A stretch of DNA of 13,893 nt from Candidatus Odinarchaeota archaeon. GTDB lineage: Archaea; Asgardarchaeota; JAGGXT01. Position numbers and translations under genes: made by a program. The notes beneath the pieces are model-generated. The model was given only the letters and a program-made list of their open reading frames with translations. It did not search any database and was not told where the DNA came from. The stretch is taken from positions 1-13,893 of the forward strand of contig JAGGXT010000123.1 in NCBI GenBank assembly GCA_021162905.1, given 5' to 3'. Positions 8,240-13,893 of the stretch are shown piece by piece (the first letter of the stretch is position 1; every line of letters begins with the position of its first letter).

Positions 8240-8249
8240 ATAAGTTTTC
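8238..8249 (-). promoter_or_regulatory. TATA-like promoter for the candidate bridge RNA
   Basis: Read on the minus strand, GAAAAC then TTATAA resembles an archaeal BRE/TATA pair. About 26 bases downstream is 8214, where the outer helix of the RNA begins. TTATAA is its own reverse complement, so it could also be read rightwards towards the gene at 8277, but that start would fall on the gene's ribosome binding site. Confidence 0.45.
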
Positions 8250-8263
8250 ATTTCAGACTTTAG

Positions 8264-8269
8264 CGGTGA
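8264..8269 (+). promoter_or_regulatory. Ribosome binding site supporting a TTG start
   Basis: GGTGAT lies 7 bases before the TTG at 8277 and supports that non-ATG start. It is about 10 bases outside the insertion sequence, so the start region was spared. Confidence 0.55.
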
Positions 8270-8276
8270 TACTCTC

Positions 8277-9080
8277 TTGTCATTTGCAGAGAAAGTTTTA
8301 ACAAGACCAAAAGTCACGGATCCTTTAATAGCTAAAATTGCTTTACCTTATGCACTTTTTATATTATTATTGCGTTTTATGGTGATAGTCCTTTTTTCGC
8401 TACCATACTATCCCATCTCCCCTAAAGGGTTTCAAATAGATTTTCACTGGATTTTAATACCACCAACGATTGATATGTTTAATGTATACTTGTATATTCC
8501 TCAAGATTTTCTTCTAATGGACATCATCTTTGAGCTTTTATTCACGTTTTTACACGCATATATTGCTTCGTATCTCTTAATTCTTATAATACGAGAACAT
8601 AAGCCTAAGGATAGATATTTTGAGCTACCTTACATAGGGGCTAGGGATAGCTATTTTGAAATGCTTAAATTTTTCCTTTTCGTAAATGTTTTAAGGATTT
8701 TGCTGGAAAAAGCACCACAATATTTTTTCCTTACAGAGAAATCCGAGCTTTATTTCTTAATATTAAAAGGTATATACTGGGTAATTGGCATTTTCTTTAT
8801 TTTCACTCCATATATTATCATACTTAATGGAGTTTCCTTCTCCCAAGCAATCATAAGAAGTTACAATCTTGTAATTGAAAAAGGTGATATTGTGTTTAAG
8901 GTCATAATCGCAAGTATTCTTTCATTTTCAATTTTTGAATGGATTTTATCCTTAACTAATAACTTCTTATTAATGATATTTGGTGTGCTTTTTATCGGCT
9001 TTCCTCTAATAATAACACTTAATAATTTTATCATAAGAGAGCTGATGGAAATAGAAGGTGTAGCTGTAAATGAACAATAG
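8277..9080 (+). CDS. Polytopic membrane protein of unknown function
   Basis: This is a 267-residue hydrophobic protein with about six predicted membrane segments (roughly 19-41, 79-105, 127-143, 158-184, 205-224 and 227-253). I do not recognise the family. The stretch TPYIIILNGVSFSQAIIRSYNLV recalls, weakly, the 'hydrophobic segment, then Ala-x-x-x-Ser' signature of YciC/DUF975/DUF4013-like membrane proteins. The start is a TTG with GGTGAT 7 bases upstream; no in-frame ATG lies near it. Its 3' end overlaps the next gene by 11 bases, so the two are translationally coupled and probably form a complex or act in one process. Without the insertion sequence it would begin about 40 bp after porB, so it may once have been read from the por promoter or may have lost its own upstream region. 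Confidence 0.7.
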   Translation: MSFAEKVLTRPKVTDPLIAKIALPYALFILLLRFMVIVLFSLPYYPISPKGFQIDFHWILIPPTIDMFNVYLYIPQDFLLMDIIFELLFTFLHAYIASYLLILIIREHKPKDRYFELPYIGARDSYFEMLKFFLFVNVLRILLEKAPQYFFLTEKSELYFLILKGIYWVIGIFFIFTPYIIILNGVSFSQAIIRSYNLVIEKGDIVFKVIIASILSFSIFEWILSLTNNFLLMIFGVLFIGFPLIITLNNFIIRELMEIEGVAVNEQ

Positions 9081-10386
9081 TAAAATAAAGAAAATTTTGT
9101 TAGCTGGGTTGATTATACTATTGTTCTCAATGGCCTCTCTAGTTATTACACATTCCATGGAAAACATCTCAAATAGACTAATAAGTAATAGAAAATTTAA
9201 AACATATGGTGTATTTGAAACAATTCCAGAAAATCAGCTTTTCTTTAAATTTAAAATAACTACCTATCCTATTTGGATTGTTGGTGAGAATGTAAAATGT
9301 AACATAAGTTTACTTCTAGTCTCAGAAATAGTAAGTTCTGCTCGAGTAAAAAGGCTTGATTTTAAAGTATTCTCAATAGATAAAAACAAAGAGTTTGTTT
9401 ACACAATAATTCCAAATGAGGAGATAAGCTCCCTCTCTATCTTTGTAGAGAAAGAGATCACAATTGAATTTTCTATAGTTGTTTTGACGGAGTTTCAAGA
9501 TTTTGTATCATTAGGAATTTATATTCTTTTTGAGTATGATACTGTTAATAATACCGTTCTTGAAGGAGCTACCTATGCTGCATATGTCGGATGCCTCAAA
9601 GTACAGCAGTTTCCTGAACGGATACTCTCGTATAATTCATCATTAGTTATGCTATTTCTTATCTTCATACTAACTTTATTTGTAGCTAATTTAAGGAGAA
9701 AATATGAGAATGAGAAAGCCTTTCTATCGATGGTTATAGTTCTTTTAATAGCCATATTATTATCTGTTATTGTAGATCTAATCATTTTTCCCCGCATTAG
9801 CACCACCCCTGAATTACAAAAACAATCTCTAAAATACATTCTTCCTCTTAATAACTCAAATAATGAGATATTTAGAAATTTAACATTAGAGATCACGCTT
9901 GAGACTTTTCCTATGCCAGCCACCATATATGATGTCTTTGAAAGCAATCTAACAGTAGCTATAGCTATAAAGAATTTTATAATTAATAGATCAATTCTTG
10001 GCGTAATATTCCTCTTCAATAAAACAAATGGCTTCACTCCTCATGAAACTAATTTATTTTTCACTCAATTTTTCTTTATAAGAAATATGACATCTATTCA
10101 AACTCAAATGTTTGCAATAATGCGAGAACCAGGTCGGTATATATTTGTGCTCAAAACTATATATCTAATTCTATTTCTTGACAATGGGACGATAATCTCT
10201 ACATATATTGAGCCAAAAGTGGATGTTGCATTAAGGATAACAATAGTGAATACATGGCAAAGTCCTAAAGGTATAGCATTACTCAGTGGAATGATTACAC
10301 TTATTATTATAGATGTTTCTGGAACAATAGTTATTATGAGAAAAAATTTAATACATAAAAAGGAGGAGAGAGGATTCTTTATATAA
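9070..10386 (+). CDS. Membrane protein with two sequon-rich ectodomains, unknown function
   Basis: I do not recognise a family for this 438-residue protein. Four membrane segments are visible: 8-28, 190-207, 217-239 and 401-423. The short loop between the middle two (LRRKYENEK) and the C-terminal tail (RKNLIHKKEER) are basic. By the positive-inside rule both termini are cytoplasmic and two domains of about 160 residues each (29-189 and 240-400) lie outside. Both look rich in beta-strands. Eleven N-glycosylation sequons fall in these domains, near residues 32, 78, 160, 189, 261, 270, 293, 306, 317, 339 and 372, which suits an archaeal surface glycoprotein. The layout (membrane segment, ectodomain, membrane segment, twice) suggests an internal duplication, though sequence similarity between halves is weak. 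The ATG overlaps the preceding membrane-protein gene by 11 bases. Confidence 0.7.
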   Translation: MNNSKIKKILLAGLIILLFSMASLVITHSMENISNRLISNRKFKTYGVFETIPENQLFFKFKITTYPIWIVGENVKCNISLLLVSEIVSSARVKRLDFKVFSIDKNKEFVYTIIPNEEISSLSIFVEKEITIEFSIVVLTEFQDFVSLGIYILFEYDTVNNTVLEGATYAAYVGCLKVQQFPERILSYNSSLVMLFLIFILTLFVANLRRKYENEKAFLSMVIVLLIAILLSVIVDLIIFPRISTTPELQKQSLKYILPLNNSNNEIFRNLTLEITLETFPMPATIYDVFESNLTVAIAIKNFIINRSILGVIFLFNKTNGFTPHETNLFFTQFFFIRNMTSIQTQMFAIMREPGRYIFVLKTIYLILFLDNGTIISTYIEPKVDVALRITIVNTWQSPKGIALLSGMITLIIIDVSGTIVIMRKNLIHKKEERGFFI

Positions 10387-10389
10387 TAA

Positions 10390-11130
10390 TCACTCCTTAG
10401 AAAGTTCAACAAATGTTTCTAATGTAACTTTGAATGCTTCTTTTAGGCTCTTCATGACCTTGGTAGTTCTATCTGCTGGTTGTTCCTTTTCTAACTGACC
10501 TTTTCCTGTCCCTTCCACTATATTGCCGTCAACAACAAGAATAGAACCAACCTGAACATCATTTATTTGTCCAAATACAAACAAGAGTGAAGTCTCCATT
10601 TCGACCCCAACTACATTTTTTTCTTTCCAAAAATTGTAGAGCCAATCCTCCTTCAAGTAAAAGATATCACTCGTCCATATAATTCCTGTGAATACTTTCA
10701 ATTTTGTTTTCGTTGCCATTTTTGTTAGTGTCTCATAAACTTTAGGGGTTGCTACAGCTGGAAATTCTGGAGGTGCATAGTTCTCACTAGTATGCTCATC
10801 TCTCACTGCAGCGTATGGTATTATTATATCACCAGTTTTTATTCCAGGTCTGAGTGCACCAATAGTACCGACTCGTATAATATTCATAACTCCCAAATCG
10901 TAAGCCTCTTCCAGTGCTATTGCTGTAGCTGCTGCTCCTATTCCTGTACTCATTATACTCACTTCTATATCCTTATACCTCCCAGTATATGTTATATATT
11001 GTCTATTCTCTGCAACTTTTTGCTTTTCATCTAAAAATTTAGCAAGGATTTCAACTCTTTTCGGATCGCCAGTAATTACTAGATTCTCTGCAATATCTCC
11101 TAAATCACAAGCTATATGTGGCTTTACCAC
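10390..11130 (-). CDS. Nucleoside phosphorylase (uridine/purine phosphorylase family)
   Basis: This 246-residue protein belongs to the PNP/UDP family, which cleaves nucleosides with phosphate to a free base and ribose 1-phosphate in nucleoside salvage. Signs are PHI near the N-terminus, TGDPKRVEILA (phosphate-binding Gly-Asp and Arg at 21-25), STGIGAAATAIALEE, IIRVGTIGAL (Arg86) and GVEMETS (Glu177-Met178-Glu179, ribose binding). The usual SD at the catalytic Asp reads VVDGN. The sequence resembles archaeal uridine phosphorylases and the hexameric MTA phosphorylases of Sulfolobus, so base preference is uncertain. The start is GTG 11130 with AAAGGAGGT 8 bases upstream (11138-11146). The gene converges on the membrane-protein gene with only three bases between their stops. 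Confidence 0.9.
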   Translation of the reverse strand: MVKPHIACDLGDIAENLVITGDPKRVEILAKFLDEKQKVAENRQYITYTGRYKDIEVSIMSTGIGAAATAIALEEAYDLGVMNIIRVGTIGALRPGIKTGDIIIPYAAVRDEHTSENYAPPEFPAVATPKVYETLTKMATKTKLKVFTGIIWTSDIFYLKEDWLYNFWKEKNVVGVEMETSLLFVFGQINDVQVGSILVVDGNIVEGTGKGQLEKEQPADRTTKVMKSLKEAFKVTLETFVELSKE

Positions 11131-11176
11131 ATAGAATACCTCCTTTAAAAATCAAAAATAATGGAAGTTTATGAAA

Positions 11177-11632
11177 TTAGAGTAATCTAGATCCGCAGAC
11201 CTTACAGAATTTAGCATCACCTGGATTTATTGCTTTGCAATAAGGACATATTTTCTGTTCTTCTGTTCTTTCTATACTTACAGGTCTTGCTGACTCGGTT
11301 GCCATTTGGGGTGGCGGTGGAGGCGTAAAGGTTTGTGTTGGTAAACTTGCTGCAGGAAATACTGTTTGCTTTACTTCATTAACGCTTTCTTCAACGATGA
11401 ACTTTACAGTCGTAGCAATAATACCAAGCCCCGATATTATTCCAACAATAATTGCTATTGGAAGAAATGCAATTATAATTGTTGTAGGATCGCTAGGGTT
11501 TATTGAGTATATCGCGAATGGCATAACTACAAAAATCAATACACTTGCAATTACAGAACCAAGTATTGCCCATACCAAGGAAAAGATAACTATCTTTAAT
11601 GCAACAATAAAGGAACGACCCCACGAAACCAC
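11177..11632 (-). CDS. Membrane protein with C-terminal zinc ribbon
   Basis: The 151-residue protein has two hydrophobic regions (about 8-42 and 50-76), then a charged segment, a proline-rich linker (residues 98-108 with six prolines in a row) and a C-terminal zinc ribbon. The ribbon ligands are Cys129, Cys132, Cys143 and Cys146 (CPYCKAINPGDAKFCKVCG). The ribbon probably faces the cytoplasm as an interaction module. The start is GTG 11632 with GGAGG 8 bases upstream; the nearby ATG 11640-11638 is in another frame. It lies between a Ras-like GTPase gene (81 bp upstream) and a nucleoside phosphorylase gene (46 bp downstream), all on the minus strand. Membrane-plus-zinc-ribbon proteins are common in archaea and mostly uncharacterised, so no function is proposed. 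Confidence 0.8.
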   Translation of the reverse strand: MVSWGRSFIVALKIVIFSLVWAILGSVIASVLIFVVMPFAIYSINPSDPTTIIIAFLPIAIIVGIISGLGIIATTVKFIVEESVNEVKQTVFPAASLPTQTFTPPPPPQMATESARPVSIERTEEQKICPYCKAINPGDAKFCKVCGSRLL

Positions 11633-11713
11633 ACGTCATTCCTCCATAATAGCATAAATATTGTTTTTACAAGAAATAAAAGAAAATTAGAATTTAAGTG
11701 TATTGATATAAAG

Positions 11714-12319
11714 TTATTTTCTTCCAATATTGCTTAATGGATAAACCTTTGTTACTCTTACTTTAGGCACCTTTCCTCTCAGAATTATATTAGCTATTAT
11801 TGCTTTTAACAGTTTGTCTATGTTAATATTTTTCAATGCACTTGTAAATATAACTGAAGCAATTGGCAGATCTTTCCTAAGTTTATTTATCTTTCTCACC
11901 GGTGCTCTGCTATTTATATCGACTTTAGTTCCAACTAATATTACAGGGACTCTACCAGTAGCTCTTATCAGAAATAAGTACCATTTATATAGACTTTTAA
12001 GAGTCTTTACATTAGATATATCAAAAGCTAGCAACAATATATCTGCTCCATATGCAAAGAGAGGGAGGAGATGCCGAAATCGAGAATCTCCTGATAAGTC
12101 CCAAAATTGTAAAATTATATCCTTACCATAACTATCGAGCTGATACTTTTTTATGCCAAAGGTAGCGCCTATAGTCTTCCCAGTATAATATAGCATATCA
12201 TCTGATAAAACTCTGACCAATGTCGTTTTTCCAACCCCAGAATCTCCTCCAATAAGAATCTTATAAACATTTGATTCAATACTTATTCGTAGCTCCCTTT
12301 TCTCCTCTATGAGTAGCAC
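11714..12319 (-). CDS. Ras/Rab-like small GTPase
   Basis: This 201-residue protein carries all five G motifs of the Ras superfamily: G1 GDSGVGKT (25-32), G2 Thr53 in TIGATFGIKKY, G3 DLSG (74-77) in FWDLSGDSRFRHLLP, G4 TKVD (131-134, in place of NKxD) and G5 TSALK (159-163). The line WDLSGDSRFRHLLPLFAYGADILLLAFD is strikingly Rab-like. The residue after DxxG, the catalytic Gln in Ras and Rab, is Asp78 here. There is no C-terminal Cys motif for prenylation and no signal peptide, so it is a cytoplasmic switch. Such GTPases occur in Asgard and many TACK archaea, often near regulators, but roles are largely unknown. The start is GTG 12319; no good upstream SD is seen. It heads a same-strand run with the zinc-ribbon membrane protein. 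Confidence 0.93.
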   Translation of the reverse strand: MLLIEEKRELRISIESNVYKILIGGDSGVGKTTLVRVLSDDMLYYTGKTIGATFGIKKYQLDSYGKDIILQFWDLSGDSRFRHLLPLFAYGADILLLAFDISNVKTLKSLYKWYLFLIRATGRVPVILVGTKVDINSRAPVRKINKLRKDLPIASVIFTSALKNINIDKLLKAIIANIILRGKVPKVRVTKVYPLSNIGRK

Positions 12320-12445
12320 CCCAATCTACTTTTAAAACTAAAATCTTATTTTAAATTATTTTGTTGCTACACATATTTAAATTTTTATAGGAAAATAGAA
12401 AGATATGGAATCTCATAATTATTCCTTCGCTCAAAAACTTACAAA

Positions 12446-12459
12446 AGATATATATATCT
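12446..12459 (+). promoter_or_regulatory. Candidate TATA box of the permease gene (perfect AT palindrome)
   Basis: AGATATATATATCT is a 14-bp perfect palindrome preceded by AAA. It lies in the 211-bp intergenic region between the divergent GTPase and permease genes. As a TATA element it would start a transcript near 12480, leaving a leader of about 50 bases with the GGAGG at 12515. Binding by a dimeric regulator is an alternative. Confidence 0.35.
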
Positions 12460-12514
12460 ACTTTCAATACAATTCTTGCTAATTTTTGGATTTCTAAACC
12501 TGCTAGAACTTTAT

Positions 12515-12519
12515 GGAGG
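12515..12519 (+). promoter_or_regulatory. Ribosome binding site of the permease gene
   Basis: GGAGG lies 11 bases before the ATG at 12531. The in-frame ATG at 12513 overlaps it and has no site of its own, so 12531 is preferred. Confidence 0.6.
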
Positions 12520-12530
12520 AAGATGATAGT

Positions 12531-13832
12531 ATGACTCCTACCTCAATTGCTCTCATTGCAATTTTCCTTGGAACATTATTCTTCATCCTTACTGAGAAGG
12601 CCGATAAGTCTATAGTTGCCCTTGCTGGAGGATTATTAACATTTGTTATTCTCAGCTATCATTTCAACTTTAATTTTAACGTAGTATTTAGAAAAGTTAT
12701 TGACGAGTTTATAGATTTCCCCACTTTAATTATAATGTTTGGTGTGTTGGTTGTAGGTGCTGTTGTTAATGAGTCTGGACTTTTTCAATGGGTTGCCATA
12801 AAAATAGTAAAACTAACAAGAGGGAGCCCTCAAAAGCTCTTGTTTCTACTTATCCTTCTAACAATCCTACTAAGTAGTCTCTTGACAATTCTTGCTGCAG
12901 TTATAATACTAGGTAGACTGACAATATCAATAACAAAAGCGTTGGATATAGACCCTAAACCCTATTTACTGTCAGAAGCAGTAGCTATAAGTATAGGTGG
13001 TTTAACATCGCTAATTGCATCACCAGCATCTATATTAATTGCTCAGAAGGTTGATTTAGATTATATATTCTTTATTACTCATACTTTACCTTTTGCTATA
13101 ATTTTAGCAATTATAATATCATTCATATTGACGAAAACTGTTGAATTGCCTGAAAAAATCACTGAGTTAAGAAGAATGGTGATTATGGAATTTGATGAAT
13201 GGAGTGTAGTGCCGAGCAAATTTCTTTTCTATGCCTCATTAGCGGTTTTAATAGGAATGGTAGTAGGCTTTTTCCTTTTTCCAGCTTATATTGTCGCATT
13301 TACTGGTGCAATATTATTCTTGATTATTCATGGTACATCTTTTGAAAAAATAGCGAAAGAAATAGAATGGAGCGACATTCTATTCTTTATTGGAATATTT
13401 ATTGTCGTGGGTGGGGTAGAGTACACGGGCATTTTAGAAACTATTGGACATATCTTGGCTGAAATAAGCGGTGGAAACCCCATGGTACCTCTATTAATAA
13501 TTATCTGGCTTGCTGGAATTGCATCTGGTTTTCTAGATGAAGTAACTATAGCTCTAACTTTTTTACCAATAATTGATGAGTTGGTAAATACTGCTGGTTT
13601 TTCAAGATATTATTATGTTTTCATCATAGCACTAATACTAGGTACAAATCTAGGCGGTTGTATGACTCCTATAGGAACCCCTGCAAATCTAATGATATTA
13701 TCCATAGCAGAAAAAGAAGGAAAAGGTATACCCTTTAAAACATTCTTAAAATATGGCAGCCTTGTGGTGCTCATAAATCTTATTATGGCAAGTGTATATA
13801 TTGCAGCTTTATTAGCTATATTAATTTTATAA
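12531..13832 (+). CDS. ArsB/NhaD-type (ion transporter superfamily) permease
   Basis: This is a 433-residue polytopic membrane protein with about 11-12 hydrophobic segments over its whole length. The opening, IFLGTLFFILTEKADKSIVALAGG, is typical of the ArsB/NhaD/CitM group. The two inverted halves each carry the family's re-entrant glycine motif: GGLTSLIASPAS at about 156-167 and GTNLGGCMTPIGTPANLM at about 371-388. Members export arsenite or exchange Na+ for H+, or take up di- and tricarboxylates; nothing nearby (no arsR, arsA or arsC) selects among these. The start is ATG 12531 with GGAGG 11 bases upstream; the longer reading from 12513 adds six acidic residues and is less likely. The length is usual for the family and the gene is complete, ending 61 bases before the window edge. 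Confidence 0.9.
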   Translation: MTPTSIALIAIFLGTLFFILTEKADKSIVALAGGLLTFVILSYHFNFNFNVVFRKVIDEFIDFPTLIIMFGVLVVGAVVNESGLFQWVAIKIVKLTRGSPQKLLFLLILLTILLSSLLTILAAVIILGRLTISITKALDIDPKPYLLSEAVAISIGGLTSLIASPASILIAQKVDLDYIFFITHTLPFAIILAIIISFILTKTVELPEKITELRRMVIMEFDEWSVVPSKFLFYASLAVLIGMVVGFFLFPAYIVAFTGAILFLIIHGTSFEKIAKEIEWSDILFFIGIFIVVGGVEYTGILETIGHILAEISGGNPMVPLLIIIWLAGIASGFLDEVTIALTFLPIIDELVNTAGFSRYYYVFIIALILGTNLGGCMTPIGTPANLMILSIAEKEGKGIPFKTFLKYGSLVVLINLIMASVYIAALLAILIL

Positions 13833-13893
13833 ATAATATATCTCTACCTCATTTTTCTGATATGTACAGATATGCTTTTCGGTTCTGGTACAC

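Larger units (their letters stand above)
6768..8254 (-). mobile_element. IS110-superfamily insertion sequence with a decayed transposase
   Basis: The element holds a broken IS110-type transposase on the minus strand and a GC-rich noncoding segment upstream of it. A 13-bp perfect inverted repeat (AACTTGCCGCTCC) lies at 6775-6787 and 8227-8239. The tips are not marked by a target duplication, as is usual for IS110 elements. I place them where both junctions share TTTC (6764-6767 and 8251-8254), because candidate guide segments in the noncoding RNA match the flanks and ends there. The ends are uncertain by several bases. Size is about 1.49 kb, normal for the family. Subterminal inverted repeats recall the IS1111 group, while the noncoding stretch 5' of the transposase recalls the IS110 group. 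It sits between porB and the membrane-protein pair. Confidence 0.8.

Noticed and set aside
8252..8256. Alternative donor-guide match TTCAG at the right tip
   Set aside because: It is only 5 nt and overlaps the proposed target match and core; the 6-of-7 match at 8244-8250 fits the junction geometry better.
8048..8317. 89-residue open frame on the minus strand across the noncoding part of the insertion sequence
   Set aside because: Its composition is unlike the other proteins, it crosses the element boundary and the inverted repeat, and the segment is better explained as a structured RNA.
9573..10037. 154-residue minus-strand open frame
   Set aside because: It lies wholly within the double-ectodomain membrane protein gene, has no ribosome binding site or recognisable domain, and is a shadow frame.
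11814..12131. 105-residue plus-strand open frame
   Set aside because: It is antisense to the GTPase gene, whose G motifs are intact.
12320..12530. tRNA or small RNA gene in the divergent intergenic region
   Set aside because: The stretch is AT-rich with no cloverleaf or GC-rich island; only a TATA-like palindrome and a ribosome binding site stand out.
1..13893. CRISPR array, toxin-antitoxin pair or defence island
   Set aside because: No regularly spaced direct repeats, Cas-like proteins, or small toxin/antitoxin gene pairs are visible on either strand.

Overview
The window is AT-rich DNA that looks archaeal. It carries a four-subunit 2-oxoacid:ferredoxin oxidoreductase in gamma-delta-alpha-beta order, a Ras-like small GTPase, an FprA-type diiron flavoprotein, an MJ1487-like B12-binding/radical SAM protein, TATA-like promoter elements and strong Shine-Dalgarno sites (GGAGG). 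FprA, two radical SAM enzymes and an oxygen-sensitive oxidoreductase point to an anaerobe. A TACK or Asgard-related archaeon is my best guess, but the sequence alone does not settle the lineage.

Layout, left to right. (1) 2-3596, plus strand: the 3' two thirds of an FprA flavoprotein, then a HemN-like radical SAM protein and a B12-binding radical SAM protein. (2) 3751-6746, plus strand: a compact porGDAB operon whose genes overlap or nearly touch and have strong ribosome binding sites; it ends in a T-rich tract. (3) About 6768-8254: an IS110-superfamily insertion sequence inserted next to that T-rich tract. Its transposase (minus strand) is broken by four single-base deletions, all in the C-terminal half. 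Upstream of the transposase start lies a GC-rich (about 58%) segment with extensive complementarity. (4) 8277-10386, plus strand: two translationally coupled membrane proteins, the second with two large ectodomains rich in N-glycosylation sequons. (5) 12319-10390, minus strand: a Ras-like GTPase, a membrane-anchored zinc-ribbon protein and a nucleoside phosphorylase. (6) 12531-13832, plus strand: an ArsB/NhaD-type ion permease.

The most interesting item is the noncoding part of the insertion sequence, which reads as a candidate bridge RNA (the guide RNA of IS110 recombinases). It is about 155 nt, folds into two stem-loops closed by a 9-bp outer helix, and has a TATA-like TTATAA at the right distance upstream. 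Short segments in the first stem-loop match the DNA flanking the element on both sides (10 nt and 7 nt). Segments in the second match the two element ends (6 of 7 nt and 6 nt). That is the target-loop/donor-loop logic of a bridge RNA. The polarity relative to the transposase is opposite to IS621 as I remember it, and the element also has 13-bp inverted repeats of the kind associated with the IS1111 group.

The genes around the element look intact. Removing the element would leave the membrane-protein pair about 40 bp downstream of porB.
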